From positions 846,726-910,725 of the forward strand of contig NZ_RJVI01000001.1 in the NCBI RefSeq assembly GCF_003751635.1: DNA of 64,000 bases, given 5' to 3'. The translations under genes and the position numbers were made by a program. Source of the stretch: Inmirania thermothiophila. GTDB lineage: Bacteria > Pseudomonadota > Gammaproteobacteria > DSM-100275. The notes under the pieces are model-generated. The model was not told the origin of the DNA. It saw only the letters and a program-made list of their open reading frames with translations, and searched no databases. Shown here piece after piece: positions 18,101 to 24,216 of the stretch (position 1 is the first letter of the stretch; every line of letters starts with the position of its first letter).

Positions 18101-18919
18101 ATGGCCCGCCGCCGCAGACGCCGCGAGGAGCACGAGAACCTGGAACGCTGGCTCGTCTCCTACGCCGACTTCATCACCCTGCTCTTCGCCTTCTTCGTCG
18201 TGATGTACGCCGTCTCCTCGGTCAACGAGGGCAAGTACCGCGTCCTCTCCGACGCCCTGGCGGCGATCTTCCAGGCCACGCCGCGGGCGACCGCCCCGAT
18301 CCAGGTGGGCGAGCCGCTGCGGGGGAAGGCGCCCGTGCCCGAGGACGTGCGCAGCGGGGTGGAGCTTCCGGTGCCGCCGCCGGCCGCGCGTGCCGGCCTC
18401 GACCTCGGCCGGGCCGGCGCCGAGGTGGCGCGCATGGCCGAGGAGATGCGCCGCACCCTCGCCCCCCTCATCGACCAGGATCTCGTCACCGTGCGCAAGG
18501 GCGACTTCTGGCTCGAGGTGGAGATCCGCAACAAGGTGCTCTTCCCCAGCGGCAGCGCCCGCCTCGCCCCCCAGGCCGAGGCCGTGCTCGAGCGCGTGGC
18601 CGCGATCCTGCGCCCCCACCCCAACCCCATCCACGTCGAGGGCCACACCGACGACGTGCCCATCCGCAACGACCTCTTCCCCTCCAACTGGGAGCTGTCG
18701 GCCGCCCGCGCGGCGAGCGTCGTCCACCTCTTCGCCCGCGCCGGCGTCGCCCCCGAGCGCATGGCCGCCATCGGCTACGGCGAGTACCGCCCGGTGGCCG
18801 CCAACGACACCGAGGAGGGCCGCGCCCGCAACCGCCGGGTGGTCATCGTGGTGCTCGCCAGCGGCGAGGGCCGCCACCTGCCCGACATCGAGCTGCGCCA
18901 CGGCGAGGCCGCGCCCTGA
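18101..18919 (+). CDS. motD: MotD (MotB-family) stator subunit
   Basis: MotB-family proteins anchor the stator to peptidoglycan and provide the ion-binding aspartate. Here Asp23 lies in the only membrane helix (SYADFITLLFAFFVVMYAVS). The C-terminal OmpA-like domain has the peptidoglycan-binding pattern VEGHTDDVPIRNDLFPSNWELSAARA. The 272-residue length and the N-terminal Arg run fit MotD. Coupled ion (H+ or Na+) cannot be told from this sequence. A sigma-54 promoter begins directly after its stop codon. Confidence 0.93.
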   Translation: MARRRRRREEHENLERWLVSYADFITLLFAFFVVMYAVSSVNEGKYRVLSDALAAIFQATPRATAPIQVGEPLRGKAPVPEDVRSGVELPVPPPAARAGLDLGRAGAEVARMAEEMRRTLAPLIDQDLVTVRKGDFWLEVEIRNKVLFPSGSARLAPQAEAVLERVAAILRPHPNPIHVEGHTDDVPIRNDLFPSNWELSAARAASVVHLFARAGVAPERMAAIGYGEYRPVAANDTEEGRARNRRVVIVVLASGEGRHLPDIELRHGEAAP

Positions 18920-18920
18920 T

Positions 18921-18937
18921 CGGCACGATTCTTGCTG
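18921..18937 (+). promoter_or_regulatory. sigma-54 promoter after motD
   Basis: CGGCACGATTCTTGCTG carries GGCACG and TTGCT with GG and GC 10 bases apart, a near-consensus RpoN site; only the first T of TGGCAC is changed to C. It lies 64 bp before the small gene at 19001 and so puts this gene and the DUF2802 gene under flagellar-type control. Confidence 0.8.
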
Positions 18938-19000
18938 CACTGCCCTGTGAAGGCGCCGTGCGTCGGAGATCCGGCGCCTGCCGGCGTCGGGAGGTGCGCG

Positions 19001-19171
19001 ATGGCCGGGATCGACGAGCTGCCGCCGGCCTTCCCCGTCCCGCCGGGGCGGCCGGTGCCCCCGGGCGAGCGGGAGCGCGGGCGGCGCCCGCCGCCGCGGC
19101 GCGAGGAGGCGCCGCGGCGCAGACCCCCCGAGGACGACGGGGACGAGCATCAGGTGGACGAGTACGCATGA
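19001..19171 (+). CDS. small Pro/Arg/Glu-rich protein of the flagellar cluster
   Basis: This 56-residue open frame follows GGAGGTGCGCG and overlaps the next gene by ATGA, so it is very likely translated. It is unusually rich in Pro, Arg and Glu, with a basic middle and an acidic end (DDGDEHQVDEYA), and has no membrane segment or cysteine. It is the first gene behind a sigma-54 promoter and translationally coupled to the DUF2802 gene. I do not recognise the family; low complexity and probable disorder suggest a small adaptor or accessory protein. Confidence 0.7.
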   Translation: MAGIDELPPAFPVPPGRPVPPGERERGRRPPPRREEAPRRRPPEDDGDEHQVDEYA

Positions 19172-19560
19172 CGGCGTGGGAGTGGATCACGGGCGGTGCG
19201 GCGGCGGTGGCGCTGGCCGCCGCCCTCGGGGCGTGGGTGCAGGCGCTGCGGCTGGAGCGCCGCCTCGCCGGGGAGGCCCGTGCCGCGGCGGCGGCGCGGC
19301 GCGACCTTGCCGCCGTGTGCGCGACGCTGGCCGCCCTCGGCGACCGCGTGCTCGCCCTGGAGGCGCGCATCGAGGAGCTCGCCGAGGCCCAGGAGATGCT
19401 CCGCACCCGGGAGCCCGGCGACGGCGTCTACGCCCAGGCGGTGCGCCTTGCGGCACGGGGCGGCGCCGGCGTCGAGGAGCTCATGGCCCAGTGCGGCCTC
19501 AGCCGCGGCGAGGCCGAGCTCATCGTGCGCCTACACGGGCGCATCGCCGCCGACGCCTGA
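19168..19560 (+). CDS. DUF2802 family protein
   Basis: A 130-residue protein with an N-terminal membrane helix (WITGGAAAVALAAALGAWVQAL), a coiled-coil segment from about residue 27 to 75, and a C-terminal conserved part (AQAVRLAARGGAGVEELMAQCGLSRGEAELIVRLH) that matches the DUF2802 pattern. DUF2802 genes commonly close the polar flagellar/chemotaxis cluster in gammaproteobacteria, but their function is not established. It is coupled to the small gene upstream and ends the flagellar supercluster. Confidence 0.85.
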   Translation: MTAWEWITGGAAAVALAAALGAWVQALRLERRLAGEARAAAAARRDLAAVCATLAALGDRVLALEARIEELAEAQEMLRTREPGDGVYAQAVRLAARGGAGVEELMAQCGLSRGEAELIVRLHGRIAADA

Positions 19561-19580
19561 GGCGGCCGCCCCGAGGGGGC

Positions 19581-19614
19581 AAAGGAAAAGGGGGCCGGGC
19601 CGTGCCCAACCCCC
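19581..19614 (-). terminator. intrinsic terminator for tRNA-Pro (minus strand)
   Basis: Read on the minus strand, GGGGG and CCCCC pair around an inner GGGC/GCCC stem with an ACG loop, separated by a two-base internal mismatch, and are followed by TTTTCCTTT. It lies 17 bp past the 3' end of the tRNA-Pro gene, as expected for a tRNA terminator. Confidence 0.65.
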
Positions 19615-19630
19615 GGACGGGCCTGTGTGC

Positions 19631-19707
19631 TGGTCGGGGTGAGAGGATTCGAACCTCCGGCCCCCGCCTCCCGAAGGCGGTGCTCTACCAGGCTGAGCTA
19701 CACCCCG
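19631..19707 (-). tRNA. tRNA-Pro (anticodon CGG)
   Basis: A 77-base cloverleaf on the minus strand with acceptor CGGGGTG paired to CACCCCG, anticodon loop TTCGGGA between CCGCC and GGCGG, the T-loop GGTTCGAATCC, and an encoded CCA. It reads CCG codons and resembles E. coli proK. It lies just downstream of ispB on the same strand. Confidence 0.97.
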
Positions 19708-19711
19708 TGGT

Positions 19712-20680
19712 TCAGTACGTGCGGCTGACGGCGAACTCGACGATCCCGGCCAGCGCCTGCCGGTAGGGCGAGTCGTCGATGGCCTCGAGGGCGGCGATCG
19801 CCGCCTGGGCCTGCTCCCGCGCGCGCTGCGCAGTGTATGCGATCGCCCCCGTGGCTTCAATGGCCGCCAGCACCTCGTCGATGCGCTCACGCCCGCCCTG
19901 CTCGATGGCCTCGCGCACCAGCGCCACCTGCGACGGCGTGCCGGTGCGCAGGACGTGGATCAGCGGCAGGGTGGGCTTGCCCTCGGCGAGGTCGTCGCCG
20001 ACGTTCTTGCCGATGTCCTCGCCCGAGGCGCCGTAGTCGAGGGCGTCGTCCACGAGCTGGAAGGCGACGCCGAGCTCGAGGCCGTAGCGGGCCATGGCCT
20101 GCTCCTGCTCCGGGGAGCCGCCGGCGAGCACCGCCCCGAGCTGGGCCGCGGCCTCGAACAGCTTCGCCGTCTTGCGGCGCACCACCTCCAGGTAGCGCTC
20201 CTCGGTGGTGTCGGGATCGTGGCAGTTGAGCAGCTGCAGCACCTCGCCCTCGGCGATGGTGTTGGTGGCGTGGGCGAGGATCTCCATCACCCGCATGTTG
20301 TTGATCTCGACCATCATCTCGAAGGAGCGCGAGTAGAGGAAGTCGCCCACGAGGACGCTCGCCTCGTTGCCCCAGAGGGCGTTGGCGGTCTCGCGCCCGC
20401 GGCGCAGCTCCGAGGCGTCCACCACGTCGTCGTGGAGCAGCGTCGCGGTGTGGATGAACTCGATGATGGCCGCCAGCTGCACGTGCCAGGGGCCGTCGTA
20501 GCCGAGGGCGCGGGCGCCGATCACCGTCACCAGCGGGCGCAGGCGCTTGCCGCCGCCGGCGATGATGTAGTGGCCGAGCTCGTTGATGAGCGCCACGTCC
20601 GAGCTCAGCCGCTTGCGGATGAGCTCGTCCACCGCGCGCATGTCCTCGGCGGCGAGGCTGCGGATGGCCTCGATGTCCAT
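19712..20680 (-). CDS. ispB: IspB, polyprenyl diphosphate synthase
   Basis: A trans-type prenyltransferase that makes the long (probably octaprenyl) side chain of ubiquinone/menaquinone. Both aspartate-rich motifs are present: LLHDDVVDAS and LVDDALDYGASGEDIGKN. The 322-residue length and the ending (RQALAGIVEFAVSRTY) fit IspB. The chain length cannot be read from sequence with certainty. The stop is only a few bases from the tRNA-Pro gene, and it is divergent from the tRNA-Ser locus. Confidence 0.95.
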   Translation of the reverse strand: MDIEAIRSLAAEDMRAVDELIRKRLSSDVALINELGHYIIAGGGKRLRPLVTVIGARALGYDGPWHVQLAAIIEFIHTATLLHDDVVDASELRRGRETANALWGNEASVLVGDFLYSRSFEMMVEINNMRVMEILAHATNTIAEGEVLQLLNCHDPDTTEERYLEVVRRKTAKLFEAAAQLGAVLAGGSPEQEQAMARYGLELGVAFQLVDDALDYGASGEDIGKNVGDDLAEGKPTLPLIHVLRTGTPSQVALVREAIEQGGRERIDEVLAAIEATGAIAYTAQRAREQAQAAIAALEAIDDSPYRQALAGIVEFAVSRTY

Positions 20681-20776
20681 GGACCGGCCGCTCCCCCCTG
20701 GCGGGAAAGGGCGCCCATGCTAGAGAGGCGCCGCGCGCGGTGTCAAGGCGAGGTGGCGAAGCGGGCGGGGCTGGGG

Positions 20777-20782
20777 TAAACT
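20777..20782 (+). promoter_or_regulatory. probable -10 box of the tRNA-Ser locus
   Basis: TAAACT in GGGGTAAACTGCCGCGCC has the look of a tRNA promoter -10 element, with only a weak -35 (TGGCGA) 17 bases upstream. It lies just before the duplicated unit, so only the broken upstream copy has it directly in front. Confidence 0.45.
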
Positions 20783-20794
20783 GCCGCGCCTTAC

Positions 20795-20887
20795 GCGAGG
20801 CCCCCGGTGGCCGAGCGGACGCCCGGGCCCTGCGGGGCCGGCGAAGGTTTCAGAACGGAGAGGTGCCGGAGTGGTTGAACGGGGCGG
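20795..20887 (+). repeat. direct repeat, copy 1 (93 bp, includes tRNA-Ser 5' part)
   Basis: This 93 bp stretch is identical to 20997-21089, offset by 202 bp. It contains 62 bp of upstream sequence (GCGAGGCCCCCGGTGGCCGA onwards) and the first 31 bases of a tRNA-Ser gene. The identity breaks at the anticodon arm. Confidence 0.95.
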
Positions 20888-20989
20888 GTGAGCCCCGACC
20901 GAAGCTCCGGTGGAGCTTCGCAGCGGGGCGAACGCCCGGCGCGAAGCGACGGGCTGGGCCCCGAGCGCAGCGAGGGGCGAAATCCGTTG
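20857..20989 (+). pseudogene. broken tRNA-Ser copy interrupted in the anticodon loop
   Basis: The first 31 bases match the functional tRNA-Ser at 21059 exactly. Then 90 bp of hairpin-rich sequence (20888-20977) takes the place of ACT in the anticodon arm. The match resumes for 12 bases with CGAAATCCGTTG at 20978-20989, which covers the anticodon CGA and the 3' strand of the anticodon stem. The rest of the tRNA (variable arm, T arm, acceptor 3' strand) is absent, so it cannot give a functional tRNA. Confidence 0.85.
20892..20978 (+). repeat. cluster of three REP-like hairpins inside the broken tRNA-Ser
   Basis: Three palindromes follow one another. The first is GCCCC/GGGGC enclosing a perfect 9 bp stem CGAAGCTCC-GGT-GGAGCTTCG. 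The second is GCCCG/CGGGC around GCGCGAAGCGA. The third is GCCCC/GGGGC around GAGCGCAGCGA. The repeated loop theme GCGnAGCGA looks like bacterial REP/BIME units. No other copy was noticed in the window. Confidence 0.75.
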
Positions 20990-21058
20990 GCGTGCCGCGA
21001 GGCCCCCGGTGGCCGAGCGGACGCCCGGGCCCTGCGGGGCCGGCGAAGGTTTCAGAAC

Positions 21059-21562
<504 letters not shown>

Positions 21563-22588
21563 ATGCCCATGAGAGGGACGGTCTTCCTCGCGATCACCTG
21601 GTCGGCCGTGCTGCTCGCCGGTTGTGGCGGCGGTGGGTCTGGGAGTGACACGGGCAGCCAGGGCATCTCCTACGACGGGCCGACGGCGCCGGTGGCCGTT
21701 TCGCCCGACAATCTCGACGAGGTCGCGCGCGTGGGCATCAACGCAGCCAGCTGGCTGGGCAGCGAAACCGAGGAGCTCTTTGTCCTCACCGGCGTTGCAT
21801 CGGAGCCGCAGCGGGTGCAGGCGTCGTTTCTTCATGTCCTGCCGCGCATCTGGACACGGGCGAGGGCGATCCTGGGCGCCTCCGGTGGAAGCGCCACGGC
21901 GGCGGGCGTCACCACGGTGGACGGCACAGAGCCTTGCGAGGACGGCGGCAGCATGAGGGTGCAGGGGACGGTCCTCGATCGCGGCAAGCTGTCTGTCGGC
22001 GATGCCGTGTCCATCACCGCCGACGACTGCCGGGCCGGTCCCTTGCGCCTGGATGGCGCACTGAGCCTCGAGGTGAAGTCGGCGAGCGGTGACCTCTGGA
22101 TCGGCGCGGACTGGAGCGTGTCGGCCGGCATTGCCGCCGAGAGCCTCACGCTCTCCATCGGCGACGACACGACGGTGCTGCACGGCGACCTCACGTATAC
22201 GGCATGGGGCAGCGGCGATACCGTCACCAAGGCCGGCATGCAGGGACAGGATGTCCTGCTGTCGGTCAACGGGCGGGTGATGAAGTTCCTTTCACTCAAC
22301 GCCCAGATCGAGCTGGTGCCAGGTGAGACCATATACGGGTTCGATTTCCAGGTGGCCGACAGCGTCCTCGGAGGCTCGATCCAGTTCGAAACCGTGAGCG
22401 ATTTCACGATCCGCGATACGGCCGATTATCCGTACCAGGGTGTGGCGACCGCCACCGGCGAGGGCGGAACCATGGCCCGGCTCACGGCCAACCCGGACGA
22501 GGCCACCTTCCTCCTGGAGGCGGACTTCGACGGCGACGGGACCTACGACGTCTCCGAGACCAAGAACTGGGCCGCCTACGAGCTGTGA
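21563..22588 (+). CDS. putative lipoprotein of unknown function
   Basis: The 341-residue product has a short positively charged start, a hydrophobic run and a lipobox LLAGC with the acylated Cys near residue 19, followed by a Gly/Ser linker. It is therefore expected to be a lipoprotein in the outer or inner membrane. The rest is predicted beta-rich and contains a DFDGDGTYDVSE stretch near the C-terminus that resembles a calcium-binding loop. I do not recognise the family. Its base composition looks slightly less GC-extreme than its neighbours, and it stands alone beside a tRNA, so horizontal acquisition is possible. The ATG is preceded by GGGAGGGG. Confidence 0.8.
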   Translation: MPMRGTVFLAITWSAVLLAGCGGGGSGSDTGSQGISYDGPTAPVAVSPDNLDEVARVGINAASWLGSETEELFVLTGVASEPQRVQASFLHVLPRIWTRARAILGASGGSATAAGVTTVDGTEPCEDGGSMRVQGTVLDRGKLSVGDAVSITADDCRAGPLRLDGALSLEVKSASGDLWIGADWSVSAGIAAESLTLSIGDDTTVLHGDLTYTAWGSGDTVTKAGMQGQDVLLSVNGRVMKFLSLNAQIELVPGETIYGFDFQVADSVLGGSIQFETVSDFTIRDTADYPYQGVATATGEGGTMARLTANPDEATFLLEADFDGDGTYDVSETKNWAAYEL

Positions 22589-22626
22589 CCCGGCGCTGCC
22601 GAGGGGAGCGCTTGCCGCGGCGTCCC

Positions 22627-22653
22627 GGTCCGGGGGCGTAAGCCCCGCGGACC
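22627..22653 (+). terminator. GNRA-capped hairpin after the lipoprotein gene
   Basis: GGTCC and GGACC enclose GGGGC-GTAA-GCCCC, a very stable hairpin with a GTAA tetraloop about 40 bp after the stop codon. It lacks a T-tract, so its role as a terminator is plausible but not proven. Confidence 0.4.
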
Positions 22654-22777
22654 GGCGCCGCGCCCTGCGGCGGCCAGGAACGCGGCAGGCGGATCCGCGA
22701 GATCCCGCGGCACGGGGGGCTGCGGGTCAGGGCCTTCGTGAGCACCACGGGGCGCTGTGAGGGCCGTCCCGGGGTGG

Positions 22778-22783
22778 TAAAAT
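22778..22783 (+). promoter_or_regulatory. probable -10 box for the gene at 22819
   Basis: TAAAAT stands out as an AT-rich hexamer in a GC-rich gap, 35 bp before the start codon. The -35 position 17 bases upstream reads CTGTGA, a weak match. Confidence 0.45.
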
Positions 22784-22818
22784 CGCCGCCCACGCTTCCC
22801 ATCCCCGAGAGACGTTCC

Positions 22819-23118
22819 ATGGAGCGAGAGGTCGACGCCTACGACGAGGCCGCGCGTGAGGCCGTGGAGCTGGGCAACCGCCTGGCGGAGGCGGACCAGG
22901 ACGCCGATCTCTGGGACATCGCGGACGGCCTGCTGGCGGGGGCGATCCAGTACTGGCTCTACGCCCGCCAGCCCTGCGGCGATCCGCGCTGCGAGGACTG
23001 CGCGCCGGTGAGCACGGGCGAGCGGCGCCTGCAGGAGCTGCTGCGCCTGACCGAGGAGCTGGCGCGCGAGAGCGAGTACTTCCACTCCCCCAACGATCTC
23101 GACGTCGGCCGCGCCTGA
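22819..23118 (+). CDS. hypothetical protein with a CxxxxCxxC motif
   Basis: A 99-residue acidic, mostly helical protein. The middle carries CGDPRCEDC (three cysteines), which could bind a metal or form a disulfide. The rest has no signal peptide or membrane segment, so it is likely cytoplasmic. The family was not recognised. Its C-terminal end faces the TGS GTPase gene on the opposite strand, 14 bp away. Confidence 0.75.
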   Translation: MEREVDAYDEAAREAVELGNRLAEADQDADLWDIADGLLAGAIQYWLYARQPCGDPRCEDCAPVSTGERRLQELLRLTEELARESEYFHSPNDLDVGRA

Positions 23119-23132
23119 GCGGGGGGCCGGCC

Positions 23133-24149
23133 TCACCGCGCGTGCAGCTCGACCACGTCGCCGTCGGCGACGAGGTGGTCCGGGCCCACCTGCTGCCCGT
23201 CGAACTGGGCGCTGCCCCAGATGCGGGCGTAGCGCAGCCGCTCGGCGAGCTCCTTGTGGACGAGGCGGGCGACGTCGCGCACGGTGTCGCCGCGGCGCAC
23301 GGTGAAGGGGTGGTCGCGGTCGGGCTCGCGCCCCGGGGCCTTGGTGTAGACCCGCACGACCCCGAGGCCGCGGAAGAGGAACGGGGCGATGCGGGCGAGG
23401 CCGTCGCCGCGCTCGGCGGAGACCGCAAGGGCCGGAAGCTGCAGGGCGGCGAGCTCCTCGAGCACCGCGACGTCGGCCTCGGGATCGGTGCTGCGGTCGG
23501 CCTTGTTGGCGACGAGCAGGGTCGGCAGGCGCAGGCGGAAGACGTCCTCCTCCGCCTCCTCCTCCCCGTCCAGACCCGGCCAGCGGCCGCTCAGGGTGAT
23601 GCGCCGCCCGGCCAGTTGCGCCACCACCGCCTGGGCCTGCTCCGGCGCCTCGGGATCGGCGAGGTCGAGCACCAGCAGCGCGGCGTCGGCGTTCTGCAGG
23701 GCCGAGGGCAGCCAGGGCGGCGTGTGTTCGGCGGCCACCGGGGGCAGGTCCACGATCTGGAAGTGGATGTCCTCGAAGGGGAGCATCCCGGGCAGGGGCA
23801 TCTGCGTGGTGAAGGGGAAGGGGCCGGCCTCGGCGTGCGAGCCGGTCAGGCGGGCGTGCAGGGTGGACTTGCCGCCGTTGGGCGGGCCGAGGAGGGCCAC
23901 CTGGGCCGCGCCCTCGGGGCGGACGGAGTAGGACGGGCCGCCCCGCCGCGGGCCCCGGCGCCCGGCCTCCAGCTCCTCGGTCAGCTCCCGGATGCGCGAC
24001 TTGATGTCGGCCTGCAGGTGCTCGGTGCCCTTGTGCTTGGGGATGGTCCGGAGCATCTCGCGCAGCGCCTCCAGGCGCTCGCGCGGGCCGCGCGCGCGGC
24101 GGTAGGCCTCCTCGGCGCGCTTGTACTCGGGGGTGAGGTTGGCCGGCAT
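23133..24149 (-). CDS. TGS-domain GTPase (DRG/Obg-like)
   Basis: A 338-residue GTPase of the bacterial DRG-like group. The N-terminus is a helical region of charged residues (1-80). The G domain has the P-loop GPPNGGKST near residues 89-97, a G3-like DLPP, NKAD (G4) and SAERGD (G5). The C-terminal TGS domain (VRVYTKAPG through VELHAR) resembles those of RelA and ThrRS and suggests binding to RNA or ribosomes. It is divergent from the Clp1-like/RNase Z-like fusion gene, with only 67 bp between the starts, so the two may share control. Confidence 0.9.
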   Translation of the reverse strand: MPANLTPEYKRAEEAYRRARGPRERLEALREMLRTIPKHKGTEHLQADIKSRIRELTEELEAGRRGPRRGGPSYSVRPEGAAQVALLGPPNGGKSTLHARLTGSHAEAGPFPFTTQMPLPGMLPFEDIHFQIVDLPPVAAEHTPPWLPSALQNADAALLVLDLADPEAPEQAQAVVAQLAGRRITLSGRWPGLDGEEEAEEDVFRLRLPTLLVANKADRSTDPEADVAVLEELAALQLPALAVSAERGDGLARIAPFLFRGLGVVRVYTKAPGREPDRDHPFTVRRGDTVRDVARLVHKELAERLRYARIWGSAQFDGQQVGPDHLVADGDVVELHAR

Positions 24150-24216
24150 CGCGGGCGATGATAGCGCGGTGGACGGCGGGCGCGGTCGGTGCGAGGCTGC
24201 GCCGGGGAGGCGGCCG

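Noticed and set aside
20888-20977. Self-splicing intron in the anticodon loop of tRNA-Ser
   Set aside because: The insert is only 90 bp, made of simple palindromes, and the 3' half of the tRNA is missing after it, so no splicing could restore a tRNA.
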